DNA of 64,000 bases from Scolanthus callimorphus (taxonomy: Eukaryota > Cnidaria > Anthozoa > Actiniaria > Edwardsiidae): the NCBI GenBank assembly GCA_033964015.1, contig CM066919.1:19532146-19596145 (forward strand). The letters run 5' to 3'. The notes below the pieces were generated by a model. The model ran no database searches. It was not told where the DNA came from and saw only the letters and a program-made list of their open reading frames with translations. This document shows positions 15,001 through 30,000 of the stretch, piece by piece; within the stretch, counting starts at the first letter, position 1; every line of letters begins with the position of its first letter. Made by a program: the position numbers and the translations under genes.

Positions 15001-18000
15001 GTCTAAAATGCAAAGAAAAATATCATCAATCTCTAAATCCTGTTACGTTGACCTTGTCGTCGAGAGCCTTACTTGTTGAACAGTTCTTTCCAGTGTATCC
15101 CGGGGCGCATACGCAGGTGTAATTAGTGTCGCCATCAGCAATACAGCTGGCATTGTTTAGGCAGGGATTAACAGACAAGCCGTGATGTCTAAAATGCAAA
15201 GAAAAAAATCATCACTCTCTAAATCCTGTTACGTTGACCTTGTCGTCGAGAGCCTTACTTGTTGAACAGTTCTTTCCAGTGTATCCGGGGCGCATACGCA
15301 GGTGTAATTAGTGTCGCCATCAGCAATACAGCTGGCATTGTTTAGGCAGGGATTAACAGACAAGCCGTGATGTCTAAAATGCAAAGAAAAAATATCATCA
15401 ATCTCTAAATCCTGTTACGTTGACCTTGTCGTCGAGAGCCTTACTTGTTGAACAGTTCTTTCCAGTGTATCCCGGGGCGCATACGCAGGTGTAATTAGTG
15501 TCGCCATCAGCAATACAGCTGGCATTGTTTAGGCAGGGATTAAACAGACAAGCCGTGATGTCTAAAATGCAAAGAAAAATATCATCACTCTCTAAATCCT
15601 GTTACGTTGACCTTGTCGTCGAGAGCCTTACTTGTTGAACAGTTCTTTCCAGTGTATCCCGGGGCGCATACGCAGGTGTAATTAGTGTCGCCATCAGCAA
15701 TACAGCTGGCATTGTTTAGGCAGGGATTAAACAGACAAGCCGTGATGTCTAAAATGCAAAGAAAAATATCATCAATCTCTAAATCCTGTTACGTTGACCT
15801 TGTCGTCGAGAGCCTTACTTGTTGAACAGTTCTTTCCAGTGTATCCCGGGGCGCATACGCAGGTGTAATTAGTGTCGCCATCAGCAATACAGCTGGCATT
15901 GTTTAGGCAGGGATTAAACAGACAAGCCGTGATGTCTAAAATGCAAAGAAAAATATCATCACTCTCTAAATCCTGTTACGTTGACCTTGTCGTCGAGAGC
16001 CTTACTTGTTGAACAGTTCTTTCCAGTGTATCCCGGGGCGCATACGCAGGTGTAATTAGTGTCGCCATCAGCAATACAGCTGGCATTGTTTAGGCAGGGA
16101 TTAAACAGACAAGCCGTGATGTCTAAAATGCAAAGAAAAAATCATCACTCTCTAAATCCTGTTACGTTGACCTTGTCGTCGAGAGCCTTACTTGTTGAAC
16201 AGTTCTTTCCAGTGTATCCCGGGCGCATACGCAGGTGTAATTAGTGTCGCCATCAGCAATACAGCTGGCATTGTTTAGGCAGGGATTAAACAGACAAGCC
16301 GTGATGTCTAAAATGCAAAGAAAAATATCATCAATCTCTAAATCCTGTTACGTTGACCTTGTCGTCGAGAGCCTTACTTGTTGAACAGTTCTTTCCAGTG
16401 TATCCCGGGGCGCATACGCAGGTGTAATTAGTGTCGCCATCAGCAATACAGCTGGCATTGTTTAGGCAGGGATTAAACAGACAAGCCGTGATGTCTAAAA
16501 TGCAAAGAAAAAATATCATCACTCTCTAAATCCTGTTACGTTGACCTTGTCGTCGAGAGCCTTACTTGTTGAACAGTTCTTTCCAGTGTATCCCGGGCGC
16601 ATACGCAGGTGTAATTAGTGTCGCCATCAGCAATACAGCTGGCATTGTTTAGGCAGGGATTAAACAGACAAGCCGTGATGTCTAAAATGCAAAGAAAAAA
16701 TATCATCAATCTCTAAATCCTGTTACGTTGACCTTGTCGTCGAGAGCCTTACTTGTTGAACAGTTCTTTCCAGTGTATCCCGGGCGCATACGCAGGTGTA
16801 TTAGTGTCGCCATCAGCAATACAGCTGGCATTGTTTAGGCAGGGATTAAACAGACAAGCCGTGATGTCTAAAATGCAAAGAAAAATATCATCAATCTCTA
16901 AATCCTGTTACGTTGACCTTGTCGTCGAGAGCCTTACTTGTTGAACAGTTCTTTCCAGTGTATCCCGGGGCGCATACGCAGGTGTAATTAGTGTCGCCAT
17001 CAGCAATACAGCTGGCATTGTTTAGGCAGGGATTAAACAGACAAGCCGTGATGTCTAAAATGCAAAGAAAAATATCATCACTCTCTAAATCCTGTTACGT
17101 TGACCTTGTCGTCGAGAGCCTTACTTGTTGAACAGTTCTTTCCAGTGTATCCCGGGGCGCATACGCAGGTGTAATTAGTGTCGCCATCAGCAATACAGCT
17201 GGCATTGTTTAGGCAGGGATTAAACAGACAAGCCGTGATGTCTAAAATGCAAAGAAAAATATCATCAATCTCTAAATCCTGTTACGTTGACCTTGTCGTC
17301 GAGAGCCTTACTTGTTGAACAGTTCTTTCCAGTGTATCCCGGGGCGCATACGCAGGTGTAATTAGTGTCGCCATCAGCAATACAGCTGGCATTGTTTAGG
17401 CAGGGATTAAACAGACAAGCCGTGATGTCTAAAATGCAAAGAAAAAATATCATCACTCTCTAAATCCTGTTACGTTGACCTTGTCGTCGAGAGCCTTACT
17501 TGTTGAACAGTTCTTTCCAGTGTATCCCGGGGCGCATACGCAGGTGTAATTAGTGTCGCCATCAGCAATACAGCTGGCATTGTTTAGGCAGGGATTAAAC
17601 AGACAAGCCGTGATGTCTAAAATGCAAAGAAAAATATCATCACTCTCTAAATCCTGTTACGTTGACCTTGTCGTCGAGAGCCTTACTTGTTGAACAGTTC
17701 TTTCCAGTGTATCCCGGGGCGCATACGCAGGTGTAATTAGTGTCGCCATCAGCAATACAGCTGGCATTGTTTAGGCAGGGATTAACAGACAAGCCGTGAT
17801 GTCTAAAATGCAAAGAAAAAATATCATCAATCTCTAAATCCTGTTACGTTGACCTTGTCGTCGAGAGCCTTACTTGTTGAACAGTTCTTTCCAGTGTATC
17901 CCGGGGCGCATACGCAGGTGTAATTAGTGTCGCCATCAGCAATACAGCTGGCATTGTTTAGGCAGGGATTAAACAGACAAGCCGTGATGTCTAAAATGCA

Positions 18001-21000
18001 AAGAAAAATATCATCAATCTCTAAATCCTGTTACGTTGACCTTGTCGTCGAGAGCCTTACTTGTTGAACAGTTCTTTCCAGTGTATCCCGGGGCGCATAC
18101 GCAGGTGTAATTAGTGTCGCCATCAGCAATACAGCTGGCATTGTTTAGGCAGGGATTAAACAGACAAGCCGTGATGTCTAAAATGCAAAGAAAAATATCA
18201 TCAATCTCTAAATCCTGTTACGTTGACCTTGTCGTCGAGAGCCTTACTTGTTGAACAGTTCTTTCCAGTGTATCCCGGGGCGCATACGCAGGTGTAATTA
18301 GTGTCGCCATCAGCAATACAGCTGGCATTGTTTAGGCAGGGATTAAACAGACAAGCCGTGATGTCTAAAATGCAAAGAAAAAATATCATCACTCTCTAAA
18401 TCCTGTTACGTTGACCTTGTCGTCGAGAGCCTTACTTGTTGAACAGTTCTTTCCAGTGTATCCCGGGGCGCATACGCAGGTGTAATTAGTGTCGCCATCA
18501 GCAATACAGCTGGCATTGTTTAGGCAGGGATTAAACAGACAAGCCGTGATGTCTAAAATGCAAAGAAAAAATATCATCAATCTCTAAATCCTGTTACGTT
18601 GACCTTGTCGTCGAGAGCCTTACTTGTTGAACAGTTCTTTCCAGTGTATCCCGGGGCGCATACGCAGGTGTAATTAGTGTCGCCATCAGCAATACAGCTG
18701 GCATTGTTTAGGCAGGGATTAAACAGACAAGCCGTGATGTCTAAAATGCAAAGAAAAAATATCATCACTCTCTAAATCCTGTTACGTTGACCTTGTCGTC
18801 GAGAGCCTTACTTGTTGAACAGTTCTTTCCAGTGTATCCCGGGGCGCATACGCAGGTGTAATTAGTGTCGCCATCAGCAATACAGCTGGCATTGTTTAGG
18901 CAGGGATTAAACAGACAAGCCGTGATGTCTAAAATGCAAAGAAAAAATATCATCACTCTCTAAATCCTGTTACGTTGACCTTGTCGTCGAGAGCCTTACT
19001 TGTTGAACAGTTCTTTCCAGTGTATCCCGGGGCGCATACGCAGGTGTAATTAGTGTCGCCATCAGCAATACAGCTGGCATTGTTTAGGCAGGGATTAAAC
19101 AGACAAGCCGTGATGTCTAAAATGCAAAGAAAAATATCATCAATCTCTAAATCCTGTTACGTTGACCTTGTCGTCGAGAGCCTTACTTGTTGAACAGTTC
19201 TTTCCAGTGTATCCCGGGGCGCATACGCAGGTGTAATTAGTGTCGCCATCAGCAATACAGCTGGCATTGTTTAGGCAGGGATTAAACAGACAAGCCGTGA
19301 TGTCTAAAATGCAAAGAAAAAATATCATCACTCTCTAAATCCTGTTACGTTGACCTTGTCGTCGAGAGCCTTACTTGTTGAACAGTTCTTTCCAGTGTAT
19401 CCCGGGCGCATACGCAGGTGTAATTAGTGTCGCCATCAGCAATACAGCTGGCATTGTTTAGGCAGGGATTAAACAGACAAGCCGTGATGTCTAAAATGCA
19501 AAGAAAAATATCATCAATCTCTAAATCCTGTTACGTTGACCTTGTCGTCGAGAGCCTTACTTGTTGAACAGTTCTTTCCAGTGTATCCCGGGGCGCATAC
19601 GCAGGTGTAATTAGTGTCGCCATCAGCAATACAGCTGGCATTGTTTAGGCAGGGATTAAACAGACAAGCCGTGATGTCTAAAATGCAAAGAAAAATATCA
19701 TCAATCTCTAAATCCTGTTACGTTGACCTTGTCGTCGAGAGCCTTACTTGTTGAACAGTTCTTTCCAGTGTATCCCGGGCGCATACGCAGGTGTAATTAG
19801 TGTCGCCATCAGCAATACAGCTGGCATTGTTTAGGCAGGGATTAAACAGACAAGCCGTGATGTCTAAAATGCAAAGAAAAATATCATCAATCTCTAAATC
19901 CTGTTACGTTGACCTTGTCGTCGAGAGCCTTACTTGTTGAACAGTTCTTTCCAGTGTATCCCGGGGCGCATACGCAGGTGTAATTAGTGTCGCCATCAGC
20001 AATACAGCTGGCATTGTTTAGGCAGGGATTAAACAGACAAGCCGTGATGTCTAAAATGCAAAGAAAATATCATCACTCTAAATCCTGTTACGTTGACCTT
20101 GTCGTCGAGAGCCTTACTTGTTGAACAGTTCTTTCCAGTGTATCCCGGGGCGCATACGCAGGTGTAATTAGTGTCGCCATCAGCAATACAGCTGGCATTG
20201 TTTAGGCAGGGATTAAACAGACAAGCCGTGATGTCTAAAATGCAAAGAAAAAATATCATCAATCTCTAAATCCTGTTACGTTGACCTTGTCGTCGAGAGC
20301 CTTACTTGTTGAACAGTTCTTTCCAGTGTATCCCGGGGCGCATACGCAGGTGTAATTAGTGTCGCCATCAGCAATACAGCTGGCATTGTTTAGGCAGGGA
20401 TTAAACAGACAAGCCGTGATGTCTAAAATGCAAAGAAAAAATATCATCACTCTCTAAATCCTGTTACGTTGACCTTGTCGTCGAGAGCCTTACTTGTTGA
20501 ACAGTTCTTTCCAGTGTATCCCGGGGCGCATACGCAGGTGTAATTAGTGTCGCCATCAGCAATACAGCTGGCATTGTTTAGGCAGGGATTAAACAGACAA
20601 GCCGTGATGTCTAAAATGCAAAGAAAAAATATCATCAATCTCTAAATCCTGTTACGTTGACCTTGTCGTCGAGAGCCTTACTTGTTGAACAGTTCTTTCC
20701 AGTGTATCCCGGGGCGCATACGCAGGTGTAATTAGTGTCGCCATCAGCAATACAGCTGGCATTGTTTAGGCAGGGATTAAACAGACAAGCCGTGATGTCT
20801 AAAATGCAAAGAAAAAATAATCACTCTCTAAATCCTGTTACGTTGACCTTGTCGTCGAGAGCCTTACTTGTTGAACAGTTCTTTCCAGTGTATCCCGGGG
20901 CGCATACGCAGGTGTATTAGTGTCGCCATCAGCAATACAGCTGGCATTGTTTAGGCAGGGATTAACAGACAAGCCGTGATGTCTAAAATGCAAAGAAAAA

Positions 21001-24000
21001 TATCATCAATCTCTAAATCCTGTTACGTTGACCTTGTCGTCGAGAGCCTTACTTGTTGAACAGTTCTTTCCAGTGTATCCCGGGGCGCATACGCAGGTGT
21101 AATTAGTGTCGCCATCAGCAATACAGCTGGCATTGTTTAGGCAGGGATTAAACAGACAAGCCGTGATGTCTAAAATGCAAAGAAAAAATATCATCAATCT
21201 CTAAATCCTGTTACGTTGACCTTGTCGTCGAGAGCCTTACTTGTTGAACAGTTCTTTCCAGTGTATCCCGGGGCGCATACGCAGGTGTAATTAGTGTCGC
21301 CATCAGCAATACAGCTGGCATTGTTTAGGCAGGGATTAAACAGACAAGCCGTGATGTCTAAAATGCAAAGAAAAAATATCATCAATCTCTAAATCCTGTT
21401 ACGTTGACCTTGTCGTCGAGAGCCTTACTTGTTGAACAGTTCTTTCCAGTGTATCCCGGGGCGCATACGCAGGTGTAATAGTCGCCATCAGCAATACAGC
21501 TGGCATTGTTTAGGCAGGGATTAAACAGACAAGCCGTGATGTCTAAAATGCAAAGAAAAAATATCATCAATCTCTAAATCCTGTTACGTTGACCTTGTCG
21601 TCGAGAGCCTTACTTGTTGAACAGTTCTTTCCAGTGTATCCCGGGCGCATACGCAGGTGTAATTAGTGTCGCCATCAGCAATACAGCTGGCATTGTTTAG
21701 GCAGGGATTAAACAGACAAGCCGTGATGTCTAAAATGCAAAGAAAAAATATCATCACTCTCTAAATCCTGTTACGTTGACCTTGTCGTCGAGAGCCTTAC
21801 TTGTTGAACAGTTCTTTCCAGTGTATCCCGGGGCGCATACGCAGGTGTAATTAGTGTCGCCATCAGCAATACAGCTGGCATTGTTTAGGCAGGGATTAAA
21901 CAGACAAGCCGTGATGTCTAAAATGCAAAGAAAAAATATCATCAATCTCTAAATCCTGTTACGTTGACCTTGTCGTCGAGAGCCTTACTTGTTGAACAGT
22001 TCTTTCCAGTGTATCCCGGGGCGCATACGCAGGTGTAATTAGTGTCGCCATCAGCAATACAGCTGGCATTGTTTAGGCAGGGATTAAACAGACAAGCCGT
22101 GATGTCTAAAATGCAAAGAAAAAATCATCAATCTCTAAATCCTGTTACGTTGACCTTGTCGTCGAGAGCCTTACTTGTTGAACAGTTCTTTCCAGTGTAT
22201 CCCGGGCGCATACGCAGGTGTAATTAGTGTCGCCATCAGCAATACAGCTGGCATTGTTTAGGCAGGGATTAAACAGACAAGCCGTGATGTCTAAAATGCA
22301 AAGAAAAAATATCATCAATCTCTAAATCCTGTTACGTTGACCTTGTCGTCGAGAGCCTTACTTGTTGAACAGTTCTTTCCAGTGTATCCCGGGGCGCATA
22401 CGCAGGTGTAATTAGTGTCGCCATCAGCAATACAGCTGGCATTGTTTAGGCAGGGATTAAACAGACAAGCCGTGATGTCTAAAATGCAAAGAAAAATATC
22501 ATCAATCTCTAAATCCTGTTACGTTGACCTTGTCGTCGAGAGCCTTACTTGTTGAACAGTTCTTTCCAGTGTATCCCGGGGCGCATACGCAGGTGTAATT
22601 AGTGTCGCCATCAGCAATACAGCTGGCATTGTTTAGGCAGGGATTAAACAGACAAGCCGTGATGTCTAAAATGCAAAGAAAAATATCATCAATCTCTAAA
22701 TCCTGTTACGTTGACCTTGTCGTCGAGAGCCTTACTTGTTGAACAGTTCTTTCCAGTGTATCCCGGGGCGCATACGCAGGTGTAATTAGTGTCGCCATCA
22801 GCAATACAGCTGGCATTGTTTAGGCAGGGATTAACAGACAAGCCGTGATGTCTAAAATGCAAAGAAAAAATATCATCAATCTCTAAATCCTGTTACGTTG
22901 ACCTTGTCGTCGAGAGCCTTACTTGTTGAACAGTTCTTCCAGTGTATCCCGGGGCGCATACGCAGGTGTAATTAGTGTCGCCATCAGCAATACAGCTGGC
23001 ATTGTTTAGGCAGGGATTAAACAGACAAGCCGTGATGTCTAAAATGCAAAGAAAAAATATCATCATCAATCTCTAAATCCTGTTACGTTGACCTTGTCGT
23101 CGAGAGCCTTACTTGTTGAACAGTTCTTTCCAGTGTATCCCGGGGCGCATACGCAGGTGTAATTAGTGTCGCCATCAGCAATACAGCTGGCATTGTTTAG
23201 GCAGGGATTAAACAGACAAGCCGTGATGTCTAAAATGCAAAGAAAAAATATCATCAATCTCTAAATCCTGTTACGTTGACCTTGTCGTCGAGAGCCTTAC
23301 TTGTTGAACAGTTCTTTCCAGTGTATCCCGGGGCGCATACGCAGGTGTAATTAGTGTCGCCATCAGCAATACAGCTGGCATTGTTTAGGCAGGGATTAAA
23401 CAGACAAGCCGTGATGTCTAAAATGCAAAGAAAAAAATCATCATCAATCTCTAAATCCTGTTACGTTGACCTTGTCGTCGAGAGCCTTACTTGTTGAACA
23501 GTTCTTTCCAGTGTATCCCGGGGCGCATACGCAGGTGTAATTAGTGTCGCCATCAGCAATACAGCTGGCATTGTTTAGGCAGGGATTAAACAGACAAGCC
23601 GTGATGTCTAAAATGCAAAGAAAAAGATCATCACTCTCTAAATCCTGTTACGTTGACCTTGTCGTCGAGAGCCTTACTTGTTGAACAGTTCTTTCCAGTG
23701 TATCCCGGGGCGCATACGCAGGTGTAATTAGTGTCGCCATCAGCAATACAGCTGGCATTGTTTAGGCAGGGATTAACAGACAAGCCGTGATGTCTAAAAT
23801 GCAAAGAAAAAATATCATCAATCTCTAAATCCTGTTACGTTGACCTTGTCGTCGAGAGCCTTACTTGTTGAACAGTTCTTTCCAGTGTATCCCGGGGCGC
23901 ATACGCAGGTGTAATTAGTGTCGCCATCAGCAATACAGCTGGCATTGTTTAGGCAGGGATTAAACAGACAAGCCGTGATGTCTAAAATGCAAAGAAAAAA

Positions 24001-27000
24001 TATCATCAATCTCTAAATCCTGTTACGTTGACCTTGTCGTCGAGAGCCTTACTTGTGAACAGTTCTTTCCAGTGTATCCCGGGGCGCATACGCAGGTGTA
24101 ATTAGTGTCGCCATCAGCAATACAGCTGGCATTGTTTAGGCAGGGATTAAACAGACAAGCCGTGATGTCTAAAATGCAAAGAAAAACATCATCAATCTCT
24201 AAATCCTGTTACGTTGACCTTGTCGTCGAGAGCCTTACTTGTTGAACAGTTCTTTCCAGTGTATCCCGGGCGCATACGCAGGTGTAATTAGTGTCGCCAT
24301 CAGCAATACAGCTGGCATTGTTTAGGCAGGGATTAAACAGACAAGCCGTGATGTCTAAAAGCAAAGCAAAAAAAAATATCATCAATCTCTAAATCCTGTT
24401 ACGTTGACCTTGTCGTCGAGAGCCTTACTTGTTGAACAGTTCTTTCCAGTATATCCGGGGCGCATACGCAGGTGTAATTAGTGTCGCCATCAGCAATACA
24501 GCTGGCATTGTTTAGGCAGGGATTAAACAGACAAGCCGTGATGTCTAAAATGCAAAGAAAAAATATCATCAATCTCTAAATCCTGTTACGTTGACCTTGT
24601 CGTCGAGAGCCTTACTTGTTGAACAGTTCTTTCCAGTGTATCCCGGGGCGCATACGCAGGTGTAATTAGTGTCGCCATCAGCAATACAGCTGGCATTGTT
24701 TAGGCAGGGATTAAACAGACAAGCCGTGATGTCTAAAATGCAAAGAAAAAATATCATCAATCTCTAAATCCTGTTACGTTGACCTTGTCGTCGAGAGCCT
24801 TACTTGTTGAACAGTTCTTTCCAGTGTATCCCGGGGCGCATACGCAGGTGTAATTAGTGTCGCCATCAGCAATACAGCTGGCATTGTTTAGGCAGGGATT
24901 AAACAGACAAGCCGTGATGTCTAAAATGCAAAGAAAAAATATCATCAATCTCTAAATCCTGTTACGTTGACCTTGTCGTCGAGAGCCTTACTTGTTGAAC
25001 AGTTCTTTCCAGTGTATCCCGGGCGCATACGCAGGTGTAATTAGTGTCGCCATCAGCAATACAGCTGGCATTGTTTAGGCAGGGATTAAACAGACAAGCC
25101 GTGATGTCTAAAATGCAAAGAAAAAAGATCATCACTCTAAATCCTGTTACGTTGACCTTGTCGTCGAGAGCCTTACTTGTTGAACAGTTCTTTCCAGTGT
25201 ATCCCGGGGCGCATACGCAGGTGTAATTAGTGTCGCCATCAGCAATACAGCTGGCATTGTTTAGGCAGGGATTAAACAGACAAGCCGTGATGTCTAAAAT
25301 GCAAAGAAAAATATCATCAATCTCTAATTCCTGTTACGTTGACCTTGTCGTCGAGAGCCTTACTTGTTGAACAGTTCTTTCCAGTGTATCCCGGGCGCAT
25401 ACGCAGGTGTAATTAGTGTCGCCATCAGCAATACAGCTGGCATTGTTTAGGCAGGGATTAAACAGACAAGCCGTGATGTCTAAAATGCAAAAAAAAAATA
25501 TCATCAATCTCTAAATCCTGTTACGTTGACCTTGTCGTCGAGAGCCTTACTTGTTGAACAGTTCTTTCCAGTGTATCCCGGGGCGCATACGCAGGTGTAA
25601 TTAGTGTCGCCATCAGCAATACAGCTGGCATTGTTTAGGCAGGGATTAAACAGACAAGCCGTGATGTCTAAAATGCAAAGAAAAAAGATCATCACTCTCT
25701 AAATCCTGTTACGTTGACCTTGTCGTCGAGAGCCTTACTTGTTGAACAGTTCTTTCCAGTGTATCCCGGGGCGCATACGCAGGTGTAATTAGTGTCGCCA
25801 TCAGCAATACAGCTGGCATTGTTTAGGCAGGGATTAAACAGACAAGCCGTGATGTCTAAAATGCAAAGAAAAAATATCATCAATCTCTAAATCCTGTTAC
25901 GTTGACCTTGTCGTCGAGAGCCTTACTTGTTGAACAGTTCTTTCCAGTGTATCCCGGGGCGCATACGCAGGTGTAATTAGTGTCGCCATCAGCAATACAG
26001 CTGGCATTGTTTAGGCAGGGATTAAACAGACAAGCCGTGATGTCTAAAATGCAAAGAAAAAAATCATCAATCTCTAAATCCTGTTACGTTGACCTTGTCG
26101 TCGAGAGCCTTACTTGTTGAACAGTTTTTTCCAGTGTATCCCGGGCGCATACGCAGGTGTAATTAGTGTCGCCATCAGCAATACAGCTGGCATTGTTTAG
26201 GCAGGGATTAAACAGACAAGCCGTGATGTCTAAAATGCAAAGAAAAAAGATCATCAATCTCTAAATCCTGTTACGTTGACCTTGTCGTCGAGAGCCTTAC
26301 TTGTTGAACAGTTCTTTCCAGTGTATCCCGGGGCGCATACGCAGGTGTAATTAGTGTCGCCATCAGCAATACAGCTGGCATTGTTTAGGCAGGGATTAAA
26401 CAGACAAGCCGTGATGTCTAAAATGCAAAGAAAAAATATCATCAATCTCTAAATCCTGTTACGTTGACCTTGTCGTCGAGAGCCTTACTTGTTGAACAGT
26501 TCTTTCCAGTGTATCCCGGGGCGCATACGCAGGTGTAATTAGTGTCGCCATCAGCAATACAGCTGGCATTGTTTAGGCAGGGATTAAACAGACAAGCCGT
26601 GATGTCTAAAATGCAAAGAAAAAATATCATCAATCTCTAAATCCTGTTACGTTGACCTTGTCGTCGAGAGCCTTACTTGTTGAACAGTTCTTTCCAGTGT
26701 ATCCCGGGGCGCATACGCAGGTGTAATTAGTGTCGCCATCAGCAATACAGCTGGCATTGTTTAGGCAGGGATTAAACAGACAAGCCGTGATGTCTAAAAT
26801 GCAAAGAAAAAATATCATCACTCTCTAAATCCTGTTACGTTGACCTTGTCGTCGAGAGCCTTACTTGTTGAACAGTTCTTTCCAGTGTATCCCGGGGCGC
26901 ATACGCAGGTGTAATTAGTGTCGCCATCAGCAATACAGCTGGCATTGTTTAGGCAGGGATTAAACAGACAAGCCGTGATGTCTAAAATGCAAAGAAAAAT

Positions 27001-30000
27001 ATCATCAATCTCTAAATCCTGTTACGTTGACCTTGTCGTCGAGAGCCTTACTTGTTGAACAGTTCTTTCCAGTGTATCCCGGGGCGCATACGCAGGTGTA
27101 ATTAGTGTCGCCATCAGCAATACAGCTGGCATTGTTTAGGCAGGGATTAAACAGACAAGCCGTGATGTCTAAAATGCAAAGAAAAAAGATCATCAATCTC
27201 TAAATCCTGTTACGTTGACCTTGTCGTCGAGAGCCTTACTTGTTGAACAGTTCTTTCCAGTGTATCCCGGGGCGCATACGCAGGTGTAATTAGTGTCGCC
27301 ATCAGCAATACAGCTGGCATTGTTTAGGCAGGGATTAAACAGACAAGCCGTGATGTCTAAAATGCAAAGAAAAAATATCATCAATCTCTAAATCCTGTTA
27401 CGTTGACCTTGTCGTCGAGAGCCTTACTTGTTGAACAGTTCTTTCCAGTGTATCCCGGGCGCATACGCAGGTGTAATTAGTGTCGCCATCAGCAATACAG
27501 CTGGCATTGTTTAGGCAGGGATTAAACAGACAAGCCGTGATGTCTAAAATGCAAAGAAAAAATATCATCAATCTCTAAATCCTGTTACGTTGACCTTGTC
27601 GTCGAGAGCCTTACTTGTTGAACAGTTCTTTCCAGTGTATCCCGGGGCGCATACGCAGGTGTAATTAGTGTCGCCATCAGCAATACAGCTGGCATTGTTT
27701 AGGCAGGGATTAAACAGACAAGCCGTGATGTCTAAAATGCAAAGAAAAAAATCATCAATCTCTAAATCCTGTTACGTTGACCTTGTCGTCGAGAGCCTTA
27801 CTTGTTGAACAGTTCTTTCCAGTGTATCCCGGGGCGCATACGCAGGTGTAATTAGTGTCGCCATCAGCAATACAGCTGGCATTGTTTAGGCAGGGATTAA
27901 ACAGACAAGCCGTGATGTCTAAAATGCAAAGAAAAAATATCATCACTCTCTAAATCCTGTTACGTTGACCTTGTCGTCGAGAGCCTTACTTGTTGAACAG
28001 TTCTTTCCAGTGTATCCCGGGCGCATACGCAGGTGTAATTAGTGTCGCCATCAGCAATACAGCTGGCATTGTTTAGGCAGGGATTAAACAGACAAGCCGT
28101 GATGTCTAAAATGCAAAGAAAAAATATCATCAATCTCTAAATCCTATTACGTTGACCTTGTCGTCGAGAGCCTTACTTGTTGAACAGTTCTTTCCAGTGT
28201 ATCCCGGGGCGCATACGCAGGTGTAATTAGTGTCGCCATCAGCAATACAGCTGGCATTGTTTAGGCAGGGATTAAACAGACAAGCCGTGATGTCTAAAAT
28301 GCAAAGAAAAAATATCATCACTCTCTAAATCCTGTTACGTTGACCTTGTCGTCGAGAGCCTTACTTGTTGAACAGTTCTTTCCAGTGTATCCCGGGGCGC
28401 ATACGCAGGTGTAATTAGTGTCGCCATCAGCAATACAGCTGGCATTGTTTAGGCAGGGATTAAACAGACAAGCCGTGATGTCTAAAATGCAAAGAAAAAA
28501 TATCATCAATCTCTAAATCCTGTTACGTTGACCTTGTCGTCGAGAGCCTTACTTGTTGAACAGTTCTTTCCAGTGTATCCCGGGCGCATACGCAGGTGTA
28601 ATTAGTGTCGCCATCAGCAATACAGCTGGCATTGTTTAGGCAGGGATTAAACAGACAAGCCGTGATGTCTAAAATGCAAAGAAAAAATATCATCATCTCT
28701 AAATCCTGTTACGTTGACCTTGTCGTCGAGAGCCTTACTTGTTGAACAGTTCTTTCCAGTGTATCCCGGGGCGCATACGCAGGTGTAATTAGTGTCGCCA
28801 TCAGCAATACAGCTGGCATTGTTTAGGCAGGGATTAAACAGACAAGCCGTGATGTCTAAAATGCAAAGAAAAAATATCATCAATCTCTAAATCCTGTTAC
28901 GTTGACCTTGTCGTCGAGAGCCTTACTTGTTGAACAGTTCTTTCCAGTGTATCCCGGGGCGCATACGCAGGTGTAATTAGTGTCGCCATCAGCAATACAG
29001 CTGGCATTGTTTAGGCAGGGATTAAACAGACAAGCCGTGATGTCTAAAATGCAAAGAAAAAATATCATCAATCTCTAAATCTTGTTACGTTGACCTTGTC
29101 GTCGAGAGCCTTACTTGTTGAACAGTTCTTTCCAGTGTATCCCGGGGCGCATACGCAGGTGTAATTAGTGTCGCCATCAGCAATACAGCTGGCATTGTTT
29201 AGGCAGGGATTAAACAGACAAGCCGTGATGTCTAAAATGCAAAGAAAAAATCATCATCTCTAAATCCTGTTACGTTGACCTTGTCGTCGAGAGCCTTACT
29301 TGTTGAACAGTTCTTTCCAGTGTATCCCGGGGCGCATACGCAGGTGTAATTAGTGTCGCCATCAGCAATACAGCTGGCATTGTTTAGGCAGGGATTAACA
29401 GACAAGCCGTGATGTCTAAAATGCAAAGAAAAATATCATCAATCTCTAAATCCTGTTACGTTGACCTTGTCGTCGAGAGCCTTACTTGTTGAACAGTTCT
29501 TTCCAGTGTATCCCGGGGCGCATACGCAGGTGTAATTAGTGTCGCCATCAGCAATACAGCTGGCATTGTTTAGGCAGGGATTAAACAGACAAGCCGTGAT
29601 GTCTAAAATGCAAAGAAAAAATATCATCAATCTCTAAATCCTGTTACGTTGACCTTGTCGTCGAGAGCCTTACTTGTTGAACAGTTCTTTCCAGTGTATC
29701 CCGGGGCGCATACGCAGGTGTAATTAGTGTCGCCATCAGCAATACAGCTGGCATTGTTTAGGCAGGGATTAAACAGACAAGCCGTGATGTCTAAAATGCA
29801 AAGAAAAAATATCATCAATCTCTAAATCCTGTTACGTTGACCTTGTCGTCGAGAGCCTTACTTGTCGAACAGTTCTTTCCAGTGTATCCCGGGGCGCATA
29901 CGCAGGTGTAATTAGTGTCGCCATCAGCAATACAGCTGGCATTGTTTAGGCAGGGATTAAACAGACAAGCCGTGATGTCTAAAATGCAAAGAAAAAATAT

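Noticed and set aside
18436..18552. Calcium-binding EGF or O-glucosylated EGF domain
   Set aside because: The acidic/amide consensus before Cys1 and the C-x-S-x-P-C O-glucose site are missing (the sequence is C-L-F-N-P-C).
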